DNA of 64,000 nt, from assembly GCF_900699785.1 (NCBI RefSeq), contig NZ_LR535679.1, forward strand, positions 806,001 to 870,000, given 5' to 3'. Shown here one piece after another: positions 45,458 through 55,566 of the stretch (position 1 is its first letter; every line of letters begins with the position of its first letter). Source of the stretch: Campylobacter showae. GTDB taxonomy: Bacteria > Campylobacterota > Campylobacteria > Campylobacterales > Campylobacteraceae. The notes beneath the pieces were generated by a model, which was given only the letters and a program-made list of their open reading frames with translations, was not told the origin of the DNA and did no database searches. The position numbers and the translations under genes were made by a program.

Positions 45458-46975
45458 TTAGTTAGCGGCAAACGTCGCTTTAAAGTCTTTTAGCGCCTTA
45501 TGCAAAAGCTCCTCGATCTCTTTGTCAAGTGCTTTTTTGGTTCGAATTTGTTCAAAAATTTCAGGATATTTCGCCTCTATATAAGGATAAAGCTCAGCTT
45601 CAAATTTTGTAACGGCTACGGTCGGAATATCGTCTAGATAGCCTTTTGTACCGGCAAAGATGATAACGACTTGCTTTTCAACGGCAAGCGGGCTATAAGG
45701 AGGCTGTTTTAGCACCTCGACCATCCTTTGACCGCGCTCAAGCTGTTTTCTCGAGCTCTCGTCAAGGTCGCTCGCAAATTGTGCAAACGCTTGAAGTTCG
45801 CGGTATTGCGCAAGGTCAAGTCTTAAGGTTCCCGAAACTTGCTTGGTCGCTTTTATCTGAGCTGCGCCGCCGACGCGAGAAACCGAAAGACCGACGTTGA
45901 TCGCAGGACGAATACCTGAGTTAAATAGATCGGACTCAAGGAAAATTTGACCGTCGGTGATAGAAATAACGTTTGTCGGAATATACGCCGAAACGTCGCC
46001 AGCTTGCGTCTCGATAATAGGAAGAGCCGTGAGAGAACCTGCCCCTAGCTTATCGTTTAGCTTAGATGCGCGCTCTAGCAAGCGAGAGTGTAGGTAGAAA
46101 ACGTCGCCCGGATAAGCTTCGCGGCCCGGCGGTCTGCGAAGAATCAAGCTCATTTCGCGGTATGCGACAGCGTGTTTTGAAAGATCGTCATAGATGATTA
46201 GAGCGTGGCGAGAGTTATCTCTAAAATATTCGCCCATAGTTACGCCGGCATAAGGAGCTAGATACTGAAGTGCAGCAGCATCGGAAGCGCCTGCATTTAC
46301 CACGATAGTGTACTCCATAGCGCCGTACTCTTCGAGCTTTTTAACGACTTGCGCGACCGTTGATTGTTTTTGTCCAATCGCTACGTAAATACAAATAACA
46401 TCTTGACCTTTTTGGTTGATGATGGTATCTATAGCAACTGTAGTTTTACCAGTTTGGCGGTCGCCGATAATGAGCTCGCGTTGCCCGCGGCCGATCGGCA
46501 CTAGCGCGTCAATAGCCTTGATGCCCGTTTGAAGCGGCTCGTGAACGCTCTTTCTAGCCATGATGCCTTTTGCTTTTTCCTCGACGAATCTAGTCTCGCT
46601 AGCTTCGATCGGGCCCTTAGCGTCTATCGGCTCGCCAAGCGAATTTACGACGCGGCCTATCAAAGCATCGCCGACAGGGACGCGTAAAAGTTTAGCTAGG
46701 CGTTTTACACTCGAACCCTCTTTGATACCGTCCGTTTTACCCAAGATAACGATACCGACACTGCTTTCCTCTAGGTTTAGAGCCATGCCTTTTTCGCCGT
46801 TCTCAAACTCGACCATCTCGCCGGCCATAACGTTTTTTAGGCCGTAAACGTTAGCAACGCCGTCGGCTACGGATATAACCTTGCCCGTCTCGTTTACATC
46901 GACGTTAAGGCTGAAATTTTCAATCCTTTCCTTGATGATGGCGCTGATTTCATCTGCTTTTATTTTTGCACTCAC
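45458..46975 (-). CDS. atpA: ATP synthase alpha subunit
   Basis: The 505-residue non-catalytic F1 subunit. Walker A is [15 protein letters not shown] (about 171-185), with [34 protein letters not shown] and [13 protein letters not shown]. Length and spacing are normal. Confidence 0.99.
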   Translation of the reverse strand: MSAKIKADEISAIIKERIENFSLNVDVNETGKVISVADGVANVYGLKNVMAGEMVEFENGEKGMALNLEESSVGIVILGKTDGIKEGSSVKRLAKLLRVPVGDALIGRVVNSLGEPIDAKGPIEASETRFVEEKAKGIMARKSVHEPLQTGIKAIDALVPIGRGQRELIIGDRQTGKTTVAIDTIINQKGQDVICIYVAIGQKQSTVAQVVKKLEEYGAMEYTIVVNAGASDAAALQYLAPYAGVTMGEYFRDNSRHALIIYDDLSKHAVAYREMSLILRRPPGREAYPGDVFYLHSRLLERASKLNDKLGAGSLTALPIIETQAGDVSAYIPTNVISITDGQIFLESDLFNSGIRPAINVGLSVSRVGGAAQIKATKQVSGTLRLDLAQYRELQAFAQFASDLDESSRKQLERGQRMVEVLKQPPYSPLAVEKQVVIIFAGTKGYLDDIPTVAVTKFEAELYPYIEAKYPEIFEQIRTKKALDKEIEELLHKALKDFKATFAAN

Positions 46976-46987
46976 GCTTTTTCTCCT

Positions 46988-47518
46988 TTATATTGCTTTT
47001 AATATGTATTCGCTCATTTGGGCTTTTAGCCTATCTACCGAAAAGCTAGCCTCCACGCCCAAATCGTCTAGCTCTATCTTAATACCATTGTAATCGCTTT
47101 TTACCGACTCTAAAATGATTTTTGCGTTAAATCTCTTAGAAAAGCTGTTTTCAAGCTCTGAAATTTGAGCCTGGCTGATCTGCGAGCCGCCGTAAATTTT
47201 ACCGTAAAAAACATTGTCCATTTTTGATTTTTGCGCTAAAAGCTCCGAAACGATGTTAGGCAAAATATCAAGTCTTTTGTTTTCGCCGAGCAGTTTTATA
47301 AAATTTACAAATTTTTGATCCGCCTCACCGACTAAAGATAGGACGAAATCGGCTTTTTGGCTATTTTTTAAATTCGGCGAAACGATGATGTTTTGAAATT
47401 TTTCATTTGCGAATGCGTTTGTGATCTCTTGTAACTTAGCGGTAAAGTTATTAAACTCATCCTTGCTAAGGTCGCTAACTAGAGCTTTTACGTATTTTTT
47501 TGCGATAAGTTCTTTCAT
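46988..47518 (-). CDS. atpH: ATP synthase delta subunit
   Basis: A 176-residue stalk subunit with N-terminal KKYVKALVSDLSKDEF and a C-terminal domain (FSKRFNAKIILESVKSDYNGIKIELDDLGVEASFSV) that matches the family G-G-hydrophobic pattern. Positioned between atpF and atpA as usual. Confidence 0.93.
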   Translation of the reverse strand: MKELIAKKYVKALVSDLSKDEFNNFTAKLQEITNAFANEKFQNIIVSPNLKNSQKADFVLSLVGEADQKFVNFIKLLGENKRLDILPNIVSELLAQKSKMDNVFYGKIYGGSQISQAQISELENSFSKRFNAKIILESVKSDYNGIKIELDDLGVEASFSVDRLKAQMSEYILKAI

Positions 47519-48015
47519 CAGCCGACCCTTTTAAGCATGATATTGATAAGCTCGCTTTGATCCATTTTAACGCTGTCGCTTGCGAAGATTTCATTTAAAA
47601 TTTCGCCTACGACGGACTTAACCATGCGTCTTTTTTCAAATTCTTTTTGATCTTGGAAGTTTTTTTCCAGATTTGCGACCTCTTGTCTAGTCTCTTCTTT
47701 GATGCGCTCAGAGATCAAAACGGCCTCTTTTCTAGCGGTCTCTACTAGGCTAGCGGCATTTGCTTTAGCCTCTTCTACGCGTCTTAGAGCGTCGTCTTTT
47801 TTGGCTTTTGAGTCTTTTAGTTTTTGCTCGATATTATCAAGTCTTGCCGCAATACCGGCGATTCTTCCCTTATATGCGTTCTTGATAGGGTTTGCTATGA
47901 AATAATACAAAATTGCAGCAAAAACGATAAAGTTTATCGTTCTAGGTACGATGTCGTATCCGCCGTCCGCCATCAAAACAAAAGGACATAATAAAAGTAA
48001 AATTTTGCTTTTCAT
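47518..48015 (-). CDS. atpF: ATP synthase subunit b
   Basis: A 165-residue stator subunit with a hydrophobic N-terminus (signal-like MKSKILLLLCPFVLMADGG) plus a membrane helix at about 27-43, then a long charged coiled coil (Lys/Glu/Ala-rich). Two b-type genes (this and the next upstream) form a heterodimeric stator, as in other Campylobacter. Confidence 0.93.
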   Translation of the reverse strand: MKSKILLLLCPFVLMADGGYDIVPRTINFIVFAAILYYFIANPIKNAYKGRIAGIAARLDNIEQKLKDSKAKKDDALRRVEEAKANAASLVETARKEAVLISERIKEETRQEVANLEKNFQDQKEFEKRRMVKSVVGEILNEIFASDSVKMDQSELINIMLKRVG

Positions 48016-48016
48016 A

Positions 48017-48442
48017 TTAAATCCTTGCGAGTTTTGCTTTTAAAGCAGCTTGAAGTTCAGGCAATTTTTGCTGTAAATCAGCTCTAAAATCGCTCTTTTG
48101 AGCGTTTAAATTTTGGATAAATGCGTCATAATCGGCCTCCAAAACTCCGCGCTTTTCGCTGACTATCTTAGCGGCCGCGTCTTTTGCGGCATTGATAGCC
48201 TCCTGCTTTATCTTGCCGGCTTCGTTTCTTGCAGCAGCTATGAGCTGTTCTATCTGCGCTTCGTACACGCCAAGATCGCTCGTATTTTTACTAGCGCTCT
48301 CTTCGTCGTTTTTTATCGCATCGTTTCTAGCGTCTATAAATTTAAGTAGAGGCTTGTAAAGGATGGAATTTAAAACGGCGATAAGCCCTAGAAAAATAAC
48401 TGCCGTTAGGACGACTAGCGGCAAATTAATTTCCAACATCAA
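48017..48442 (-). CDS. atpF': ATP synthase subunit b'
   Basis: A 141-residue stator subunit: membrane helix at about 8-26 (LVVLTAVIFLGLIAVLNSIL), the motif YKPLLKFIDARNDAI and a coiled coil to the end. First gene of the ATP synthase run (atpF'-F-H-A-G-D-C). Subunits a and c are encoded elsewhere. A TATTAT -10 element lies on the minus strand near 48467, and a run of about nine A residues is near 48500. Confidence 0.92.
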   Translation of the reverse strand: MMLEINLPLVVLTAVIFLGLIAVLNSILYKPLLKFIDARNDAIKNDEESASKNTSDLGVYEAQIEQLIAAARNEAGKIKQEAINAAKDAAAKIVSEKRGVLEADYDAFIQNLNAQKSDFRADLQQKLPELQAALKAKLARI

Positions 48443-48537
48443 ATCTCCTTAAAGTTTAATATTTTCTTAAGCATAATAAAACCGTGCTTATTTTACAAAA
48501 AAAAAGGATAAAACAAGCTAAATTTAAAGAAATATTT

Positions 48538-49389
48538 TTATTTTATCTTGTTTATTAGCCTATCGATATCAGCTATTTCATCAAATTCGATAGTGATTTT
48601 TTTGCCTTTTATCTTAACCGGTACGTCAAATTTAGAAAAAATCTCTTTTAAATTCGTTAGTCTTTCAAGATATCTTTCATCTAACTTAAGCACTGCTTTG
48701 GGCGGCAATTTATTTTTTAAATTTTTTACCAAATTTTCCGTCTCGCGCACGCTAAGGCGCTGCCCGATGATGGTATCGACCGCCGTTTTTTCGTCATTTG
48801 GCTCAAGACCTACGATGACTTTAGCGTGCCCTTGCGTTAGTTTGCCTTCTTTTATATATTCTTGCGTCACGGCGCTAAGACTCAAAAGTCGCATCGTATT
48901 TGTTATCTGAACCCTGCTTTTGTGGATAATGTTTGCGAGCCCATCCTGAGTGATTTTATATTCGTCTATGAGCTCTTTATAAGAATTTGCAAGCTCGATC
49001 GGATTTAGGTCCTCTCTTTGGATATTTTCTATGAGGGCTAGCTCGCGCAGGCTTTGACTCTCGATGTCGGCGACTATAGCCTTTATCTTGCTTTCGCCAA
49101 GCAGCTTAGTCGCGCGAAATCTCCTCTCGCCCGCGATCAGCATATATCCGCCGTCTTTTTCTATGACGATGATCGGCTGGATGAGCCCGTGCCTTTTGAT
49201 ACTTTCGCTAAGCTCCCTTAGCGCAGTTTCGTCGAAATTTTTACGCGGCTGATACGGGTTTTCGACGATCAGGTCTAGATCGATATCCTTTACTATATCG
49301 CTGTTGCCCTCGTTTAGCTCAGCTTTGTACGCAAGCTCGACGTCCTCTAGTATAGCGCCCAGTCCGCGCCCTAAACTTCTTTTCGCCAT
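48538..49389 (-). CDS. parB: Chromosome partitioning protein ParB
   Basis: A 283-residue protein with N-terminal RSLGRGLGAILED, the CTP-binding ParB domain (IVENPYQPRKNFD, LRELSESIKRHGLIQPI, YMLIAGERRFRATKLLG), a helix-turn-helix (GLANIIHKSRVQITNTMRLL) and a C-terminal dimer region. Binds parS near the origin with ParA. No parS site is evident in the window. Confidence 0.96.
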   Translation of the reverse strand: MAKRSLGRGLGAILEDVELAYKAELNEGNSDIVKDIDLDLIVENPYQPRKNFDETALRELSESIKRHGLIQPIIVIEKDGGYMLIAGERRFRATKLLGESKIKAIVADIESQSLRELALIENIQREDLNPIELANSYKELIDEYKITQDGLANIIHKSRVQITNTMRLLSLSAVTQEYIKEGKLTQGHAKVIVGLEPNDEKTAVDTIIGQRLSVRETENLVKNLKNKLPPKAVLKLDERYLERLTNLKEIFSKFDVPVKIKGKKITIEFDEIADIDRLINKIK

Positions 49390-49392
49390 CTT

Positions 49393-50175
49393 CTACCCTA
49401 AGATCGAATACGCTAAATTTTGGTACGCTTGCGAGCCAGGCGATTTTATGTCATACAGTATCACAGGCTTTCCAAAGCTCGGACTTTCGGCGAGTTTTAC
49501 GTTTCGCGGCACTATTACGAAGTCTCCGTCGCCATCCTTTGTTTTAAACAGCTTATTTTCAAAATGTTGCTTTAAATTTGCCACGGTTTCCTTAGCGAGG
49601 TTGTTTTGCGAGCTGTACATGGTCGGCAAAAAGCCCTTTATATTTAGCTTTGGATTTATGGTTTTTTTGATTATTTTGACCGTGTTTAAAATTTGCGCAA
49701 GCCCCTCTAATGCGTAAAATTCACACTGGATCGGGATTATCACGCTATCGCTAGCGCTTAGGGCGTTTACGGTGATACTGCCTAGCGCCGGAGGACTATC
49801 AATGATGATAAAATCATACTGCCCCTCGACCTCTTCGATCTTGCTTTTTAGTATCTTTTGACAGTCTTTGCTCTGCTCGCTTAACTCTTGCTCGATTCCG
49901 ACCAGACCGATGTTTGATGGCGCTAGAAAAAGCGTCGGGATCTCGGTTTTTAGCACGATTTGCGAGAGCTTTTTACGACCCGTGAGTACGTGATAGATGT
50001 TATACTCGTAGTCGTTTCTACTAAAGCCCATTCCTGTCGTCGCGTTTGCCTGCGGATCGATGTCGATGAGTAGGACTTTTTTTTCGGCCACCGCTAGCGA
50101 TGCGGCCAAATTTACCGCCGTGGTCGTCTTCCCGACGCCGCCTTTCTGGTTTGCAATGGTTATAATTTCACACAT
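49393..50175 (-). CDS. parA: Chromosome partitioning ATPase ParA (Soj)
   Basis: A 260-residue Walker-type ATPase: IANQKGGVGKTTTAVNLAASL (deviant Walker A), LLIDIDPQANATTGMG, DFIIIDSPPALG, and ALEGLAQILNTV. Pairs with parB, 3 bases downstream. A -10-like TAGAAT is visible in the gap before it. Confidence 0.97.
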   Translation of the reverse strand: MCEIITIANQKGGVGKTTTAVNLAASLAVAEKKVLLIDIDPQANATTGMGFSRNDYEYNIYHVLTGRKKLSQIVLKTEIPTLFLAPSNIGLVGIEQELSEQSKDCQKILKSKIEEVEGQYDFIIIDSPPALGSITVNALSASDSVIIPIQCEFYALEGLAQILNTVKIIKKTINPKLNIKGFLPTMYSSQNNLAKETVANLKQHFENKLFKTKDGDGDFVIVPRNVKLAESPSFGKPVILYDIKSPGSQAYQNLAYSILG

Positions 50176-50334
50176 GAGAATTTTCCAAATTTTTGTTTTT
50201 TAACTGATTAATTCTACAGAAAACTTACTTTGTCCAAGTTTAGTTTCGGCTTTAAAATTTCTGAAAGAATTTCGCGGCTCGTCCCGGCCGATATTTCGCG
50301 AAAATATTAAATTTTACGTTAAATTTAAGCAAAT

Positions 50335-50970
50335 TTATCTGAGCGAAAAAACTCTTCGTCCGCCTATATCCAAAGAGCCGTCGGGTAGGAGTTTGGCGTT
50401 TTTGAGCGCTACCTCTTCGCCCTCAAAGTGCGTGATAAATTCTTTTGATTTTTCAAATTCGCTCTCAAATTTTTTAAAAACTTCCGCCCAAGACGGAGCC
50501 GTTTGCAGCCTCTTACAAAACTCTCCGACTGCGGCGCTAGGGCTCACGTCTATATCTAAAATTCCGGCGTTTTCGGGCGCCTTTTTTAGATTTATACCCA
50601 TGCCGCAAACGTAAATTTCGCCGACCCTCGTCGTCAAGGTTCCGCCGATTTTTTTATCGCCGACGTAAAAATCGTTCGGCCATTTTAGCCAGATTTTCGA
50701 GCCGCGAGCCGCGAGAACTTCGCGCATTATCACCGAAAAGTAAATCGACGCCGACTCGCCTTTTAGATCGCCGGGCAGCGCCGTCTCACTCATGCAAAAT
50801 GAAAAAAATAGATTGCCCTCCAGCCCGCTCCACGTGTTGTTTCTGCTGCCGATACCCTGCGTCTGCTCTTTTGCCACTAGCGCAAAAGGCGGCTGTATTT
50901 GGCCGTTTCGCAGCCCTTCGACCAAAACTTTTTGCGTAGAAGGGACGCTATCTGCGAACTCTATTCTCAA
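50335..50970 (-). CDS. birA: Biotin-[acetyl-CoA carboxylase] ligase
   Basis: A 211-residue catalytic-domain-only BirA: DSVPSTQKVLVE, KEQTQGIGSRNNTWSGLEGNL (GRGRxGRxW-type loop diverged) and LKWPNDFYVGDKKIGGTLTT. It attaches biotin to AccB; no N-terminal repressor helix-turn-helix is present, as in other Campylobacter. A 91-base gap separates it from fmt. Confidence 0.93.
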   Translation of the reverse strand: MRIEFADSVPSTQKVLVEGLRNGQIQPPFALVAKEQTQGIGSRNNTWSGLEGNLFFSFCMSETALPGDLKGESASIYFSVIMREVLAARGSKIWLKWPNDFYVGDKKIGGTLTTRVGEIYVCGMGINLKKAPENAGILDIDVSPSAAVGEFCKRLQTAPSWAEVFKKFESEFEKSKEFITHFEGEEVALKNAKLLPDGSLDIGGRRVFSLR

Positions 50971-51061
50971 ATTTTGTTCCTTTTAAATTTGCTGTTTTAT
51001 TTTACATTGCGAGCGCATTCGTACCGTTAAATTTACAAGGCAAGCTTCGCTCTGCTCAAAT

Positions 51062-51982
51062 TTACGACACTATATCGCCGACGCCAAGGCGCTTACCGTT
51101 TAAATACGCGCTAGCGTCCACGGTTTTTTTGCCGGGCTCTTGCACCTTTATGATCTTAACCGCGCCATCATTGCAAGAAACGCAAAAACTGGGCTTACCA
51201 ACCTGCAGAATTTCGCCCGCGCGTTCAAATTTAAGCCCGCGGGATTCACGCAAAAGCTCTAGTTCTAAAATTTTTAACCCGCTAGCTAGATAAATCCCTG
51301 GCCAGGGCGTTAGAGCACGAAATTTATTATAAATTTGCCGTGCGCTTTCCTCAAAACTAAAAAGCCCGTCTGATTTTGCTATTTTTTTGCAGTGCGTAGC
51401 CTGTGCGCCCTCTTGCTTAAGCGGCGTCAAATTTGCAAAATTTCGCAGCACGCGCACTATCAGCTCGCCCGCTAGATAGCCGAGCTCGTCAAACAGCTGC
51501 GCCACCGTTTTGTCCTCGCAAGGCGTGTAGGTAAAATCAAGCATATCGCCCGTGTCAAGCCCCGCATCCATCAGCATCGCCGTCACGCCCGTCTGCTTTT
51601 CGCCCGCCAAGATCGCGCTTTGGATCGGGCTTGCGCCGCGGTATTTAGGCAGGATCGAAGCGTGCAGGTTTATGCAAGGCGAGATATCAAGGACGCTTTG
51701 CGGCAAAATTTTACCGTATGCGGCAACTACGATAAAATCAGGCTTTAAGTCTTTTATCTGCGCTACAACCGCCTCGTCTTTGAGTGTCGCAGGCTGAAAG
51801 ATCGGCACGGCGGGCAGGTGCTGCTGCGCATAAACTTTAACCTCGCTCGGAGTTAAAATTTGCTTCCTGCCGACGGGCTTATCAGGCTGCGTAAAGACAG
51901 CCGCGATCTCAAATTTCGCCCCCGCAAGCGCGCGTAAAATTTTAGCCGCATACTCGGGCGTTCCCATAAAAACTATCTTCAT
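51062..51982 (-). CDS. fmt: Methionyl-tRNA formyltransferase
   Basis: A 306-residue enzyme that formylates initiator Met-tRNA. Motifs are VFMGTPEYAAKILRAL, AAVFTQPDKPVGR, DFIVVAAYGKILPQ, the catalytic NLHASILPKYRGASPIQSAI (Asn/His) and DAGLDTGDML. C-terminal anticodon-arm-binding domain present. Confidence 0.97.
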   Translation of the reverse strand: MKIVFMGTPEYAAKILRALAGAKFEIAAVFTQPDKPVGRKQILTPSEVKVYAQQHLPAVPIFQPATLKDEAVVAQIKDLKPDFIVVAAYGKILPQSVLDISPCINLHASILPKYRGASPIQSAILAGEKQTGVTAMLMDAGLDTGDMLDFTYTPCEDKTVAQLFDELGYLAGELIVRVLRNFANLTPLKQEGAQATHCKKIAKSDGLFSFEESARQIYNKFRALTPWPGIYLASGLKILELELLRESRGLKFERAGEILQVGKPSFCVSCNDGAVKIIKVQEPGKKTVDASAYLNGKRLGVGDIVS

Positions 51983-52097
51983 TCTTTTCCTTTAAATTTA
52001 GCCAAATCACGGCGCGAGAGATTATGCAGGCGCTAATCGTGCTCGCAATAAATTTTATGCATACCGCAGTACAAACACGGGTTCACACTCGTGCGCC

Positions 52098-52439
52098 TTA
52101 TTTGACGGCGGATTGATTTTTATCCTCGGATCCGTCCGGCCAAGGCCAAAAAGCGCACGGATCTTCGGACCAATAAATCTTTGCAGACGGTTTCGCTCCC
52201 AGCTCATCTAGGCTAATCTTGCCGTCACGATTAGCGTCCAACTTCTTAAATTCCGAGTCTGAGCGCAGATTTAGCTCTACTCTCAGCCCAGACGGCACCT
52301 CGCTCGCCATCCACTCCTGCAAGCTCAGCGCGCCGTCGTGATCCTTGTCGTTAAAGTCCATAAACTTCGGCACCGGATCGGCGGGATCGCAACCGTATGC
52401 GCCGAAGCATAAAAATACTAGAATAAAAATTTTATTCAT
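52098..52439 (-). CDS. Small secreted EF-hand protein
   Basis: A 113-residue protein with an N-terminal signal (MNKIFILVFLCFGAYGC; a weak lipobox around Cys17) and two canonical EF-hand loops, DKDHDGALSLQE (about 32-43) and DANRDGKISLDE (about 69-80), each with calcium ligands at positions 1, 3, 5 and 12. It probably binds calcium in the periplasm or on the surface. It lies between fmt and obgE, where C. jejuni carries proB; proB is not in this window. Confidence 0.8.
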   Translation of the reverse strand: MNKIFILVFLCFGAYGCDPADPVPKFMDFNDKDHDGALSLQEWMASEVPSGLRVELNLRSDSEFKKLDANRDGKISLDELGAKPSAKIYWSEDPCAFWPWPDGSEDKNQSAVK

Positions 52440-52564
52440 TTCGCCTTCTTAAATTTTTTCTTTTTACGGCGTTTGCGAGCGATAAACATAAAATTTAACC
52501 GCGTATACGGGCGCGCTAGGCCTACGTTCGCAAAAGCCATCTACGGCGCGGCTTTTAGCGCAAC

Positions 52565-53620
52565 CTACAGCTCCTTTTTAAGCAGCTCAAGCAGATTAAA
52601 TTTTAGCTCGTTTATATTTTGTCCCGTCGCCGAGGATATCGGCATCACGAAAAACGGCTTAGCCGCGTCAAATTCATAAATATCTTGTTTAAATTTCATC
52701 TCGCCAGCCGTGCCTACAAGCCCCAAATGCGACAAAAACGCGTCAAATTTTTCCTGCAAATTTTCGGCCGCGTCCGCGCGAGTTAGGGCGATCGCGTAGT
52801 CTCGTTTTGCAAGCTCGCCTGAAAATTTCGCCGTCTCGGCCCGCAGCGCGTCAAACTGCTCCTCGGGGCCGCGATAGTTCGCAAGATCGAGCATAAAAAG
52901 CAAAATTTTCGTGCGCTCGACGTGTTTTAAAAACTGCACGCCAAGCCCGCGCCCTTCGCTTGCACCCTCGATGATGCCTGGGATATCGGCCATGACAAAG
53001 CCGCTGTATTCGTCCACCTCGACGAGACCGAGCTTTGGCGTGAGCGTGGTAAACTCGTAGTTTGCGATCTGAGGTTTGGCGTTTGAGACGGTCGAGATCA
53101 GCGTGCTTTTACCGACGTTTGGAAAACCCACGAGCCCAACGTCGGCGATGAGCTTAAGCTCCAGCCGCACCTCGCGTGTTTCGCCCTCTAGGCCTTTTTG
53201 CGCGTATTCGGGAGCTTGGTTGATCGAACTTTTAAAGTGCACGTTGCCAAGCCCACCTTTGCCGCCTTTTAAAAACAGCTCTCGCTGCCCTTCGCTAGTT
53301 AAGTCGCAAAGCAGCTCGCCCGTCTTGGCATCTAGCACCGCGGTGCCGGGAGGCACGATGAGCTCGAGGTGTTCGCCTCTTTTGCCGTGCATCCTGCGCC
53401 CCGTGCCCGCTTCGCCGTTTTGAGCGCGCATGGCCTTTTTGCCTTTATACGCCGCCAGCGTGTGGGTATTGTTATCGGCGACGAAATACACATCGCCGCC
53501 GTCGCCGCCGTCGCCGCCGTCCGGTCCGCCTAAAATCACGTGTTTTTCGCGGCGAAAGCTCACAGAGCCGGCCCCGCCGTGACCCGAGCTTAGGGTTAAA
53601 TTTACGCTATCTATAAACAT
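52565..53620 (-). CDS. obgE: GTPase Obg (CgtA)
   Basis: A 351-residue ribosome-associated GTPase. The glycine-rich Obg fold is at about 1-155 ([28 protein letters not shown]). The G domain has [28 protein letters not shown] and TRAD. Follows rplU-rpmA in the usual order, separated from rpmA by about 260 bases. Confidence 0.97.
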   Translation of the reverse strand: MFIDSVNLTLSSGHGGAGSVSFRREKHVILGGPDGGDGGDGGDVYFVADNNTHTLAAYKGKKAMRAQNGEAGTGRRMHGKRGEHLELIVPPGTAVLDAKTGELLCDLTSEGQRELFLKGGKGGLGNVHFKSSINQAPEYAQKGLEGETREVRLELKLIADVGLVGFPNVGKSTLISTVSNAKPQIANYEFTTLTPKLGLVEVDEYSGFVMADIPGIIEGASEGRGLGVQFLKHVERTKILLFMLDLANYRGPEEQFDALRAETAKFSGELAKRDYAIALTRADAAENLQEKFDAFLSHLGLVGTAGEMKFKQDIYEFDAAKPFFVMPISSATGQNINELKFNLLELLKKEL

Positions 53621-53864
53621 TTCTTGCCTTATTTTTTAAATTTTATTTAATTATTTTTCGGTTCGTAATTTTGCGAAATTTTCGGATTATATCGGTTTAT
53701 TGATTAAAATTTGATTTGCCGCAAAGTTCAAACGATTTGCCAAGCGCCGTTATTAACACAATACAAATGGTCAAATTTTAAAATTTGGTAACTGACGTGA
53801 TGATTATTTTTGTTATATAAAAGATTTTTGGATTTTAAAAATTTGGGTGGTTTTAAAAGAAAAA

Positions 53865-53878
53865 GGGGCTTTCGCCCC
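53865..53878 (-). terminator. Rho-independent terminator after rpmA
   Basis: On the minus strand GGGGC-GAAA-GCCCC (a GNRA-loop hairpin) is followed by TTTTTCTTTT. It ends the rplU-rpmA unit 5 bases past the rpmA stop and so separates it from obgE. Confidence 0.85.
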
Positions 53879-53883
53879 AAGGA

Positions 53884-54141
53884 TTACGCAGCAGGATAAA
53901 CTGAAACTTTTTTTCTGTTTTTATCTAGTCTTTCGAATTTAACGAAACCGTCGATTAGCGCGAAAATCGTGTGATCTTTGCCTAGACCGACGTTGCTGCC
54001 CGCGTGAGTAGCGGTACCGCGCTGGCGGATGATGATGTTGCCCGCGCGAACGAATTCGCCGCCGAATTTTTTAACGCCTAAGCGTCGTCCGATACTATCT
54101 CGGTTATTCTGGGTTGAGCCTTGACCTTTTTTGTGTGCCAT
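53884..54141 (-). CDS. rpmA: 50S ribosomal protein L27
   Basis: An 85-residue protein with the family start [20 protein letters not shown] and [26 protein letters not shown]. No cleaved N-terminal extension of the Firmicutes type. ATG 54141 follows AAGGAGAT. Confidence 0.98.
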   Translation of the reverse strand: MAHKKGQGSTQNNRDSIGRRLGVKKFGGEFVRAGNIIIRQRGTATHAGSNVGLGKDHTIFALIDGFVKFERLDKNRKKVSVYPAA

Positions 54142-54152
54142 TTCTTATCTCC

Positions 54153-54467
54153 TTAAGCTGCGATACTTACGACTTTTACGCGTGTAAACTGTCTTCTAAA
54201 ACCGCGTTTTAGTTTTGAGTCTTTGCGTCTGCGTTTTTTGTAAATAATGACTTTTTTATCCTTGCCCTCATTTACGACTTCAAGAACGACTTTCGCACCC
54301 TTTACGAACGGCGCGCCTACCTTTACTTCACCGTCGTTTACGCACAAAACGTCCGTAATCTCGACTGATGACTTTGCTTCAGCACTGAAATGGTCAAGCT
54401 TAAGATATTCGCCTTCGCTGACGCGATACTGCTTGCCGCCATGCTTAAATATAGCGTATTTTGACAT
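54153..54467 (-). CDS. rplU: 50S ribosomal protein L21
   Basis: A 104-residue protein: [41 protein letters not shown] and RRQFTRVKV are diagnostic. Preceded by a 100-base leader that contains a CCAAAA-AGCGC-TTTTGG inverted repeat (54484-54502 region), possibly a leader structure; this is only suggestive. Confidence 0.98.
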   Translation of the reverse strand: MSKYAIFKHGGKQYRVSEGEYLKLDHFSAEAKSSVEITDVLCVNDGEVKVGAPFVKGAKVVLEVVNEGKDKKVIIYKKRRRKDSKLKRGFRRQFTRVKVVSIAA

Positions 54468-54567
54468 ACTCTACCTTTCTAAATTTGGTAAGACCAAAAA
54501 GCGCTTTTGGATTTCAAAAGACTTGGGGAGCTTTGTTGGTTGTAAGAGACGGATGATACCCAAAAAT

Positions 54568-55566
54568 TTATAAATTTTGGTTTAATGTCCTAGCTTTTAA
54601 AATTTCATCCGCTAAATTTTCAACCATCGTATCGTGATCTAGGAAGCGTATTTGATCGCTCGGCGAAGGCCCGTCAAAAGGCTGATGAAGAATGGTTTTA
54701 GCCGGCAAAGCGTTTAAAATTTGATTAAAAACTTCAAATTCAGGCGGAAAGCTAAAATACAATTTTGGCTGCACCGATTCGCCGCTAAAAAGCCTTTTTG
54801 CGTAATTTTCATTGAAATTTTTAGCTTTCGGCAGGCAAATGCGCTCAAAAATCTCAAAAGGCAAGAGATAGTGCGCCAAAGCATAAAGTCCGTGCGCAAA
54901 AAAGCTAATCCTCTTTTCAAATTGCGGCGCGGCGGTTCTGGCGACTTTTACGCAAAAATTACTCAAACTCTCGCTCATCGCGGCCGCGTCTTTTTCGTGC
55001 AAGGCAAGGATAAATTTTACCGCTTCTCTTTCGTTTATCGGCTTTTTGGAGTCCGCAAATCTACGCGCTTTTTTGAGTGCCGCCTCAAGCGATTTTTTAT
55101 CGTCCCATAGCAGCGCCGAAACCAGATCGCTCATCACGCATAAAAATCTATATCCGTTCGTGCTAGGCGGCATAGAGTGCGTCATTACGTTTTTGGCGCC
55201 GGCCATATCTCCGCACGCTAGCGCAAGAAACGAATGTATCAGTCTCTCGCACTGATCGTATCCGCCCGCGCAGCCGGGCAGCAGCTCGTTTCTAGCGTAC
55301 TGGAAAACGAGATCGTTTAAAGCCTCTACGTAGCCGCTTTCTATACATTTTTCGAGCCAAATTTCATAAGGAATTTGCGGTATCGAAAAAGCCATCAGTT
55401 TTATCAGCTCGCACAAAAACTCGCGCTCGCTTAACTTTTTCTTTTTTAGTTTAGCTAAAACCTCGCCGCACTCGCCCAAAAGCAGCTCAATTTCGCTTTT
55501 TTGCGGTTTTTTAGATTGTGAAAATTTGAGGGAATTCTCCTGCGAGTCTTGTAAAAATGTTTTCAT
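54568..55566 (-). CDS. Unrecognised helical protein (332 aa)
   Basis: I do not recognise this protein. It has no signal peptide or membrane segment and looks helical throughout, with an HxxL/AxxxL pattern (LIHSFLALACGDMAGAKNVM, KFILALHEKDAAAMSESL) reminiscent of TPR/HEAT-like or some immunity proteins. Its start overlaps the end of the next upstream gene by 56 bases in another frame, so both are probably translated together. It lies just before rplU on the same strand. Confidence 0.6.
   Translation of the reverse strand: MKTFLQDSQENSLKFSQSKKPQKSEIELLLGECGEVLAKLKKKKLSEREFLCELIKLMAFSIPQIPYEIWLEKCIESGYVEALNDLVFQYARNELLPGCAGGYDQCERLIHSFLALACGDMAGAKNVMTHSMPPSTNGYRFLCVMSDLVSALLWDDKKSLEAALKKARRFADSKKPINEREAVKFILALHEKDAAAMSESLSNFCVKVARTAAPQFEKRISFFAHGLYALAHYLLPFEIFERICLPKAKNFNENYAKRLFSGESVQPKLYFSFPPEFEVFNQILNALPAKTILHQPFDGPSPSDQIRFLDHDTMVENLADEILKARTLNQNL

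Noticed and set aside
48496..48506. Poly-A run as a phase-variation switch
   Set aside because: It is outside the coding region and only about nine bases long; no coding homopolymer long enough for switching was seen.
48443..50334. A parS site near parAB
   Set aside because: I found no convincing parS-like palindrome in or around these genes.
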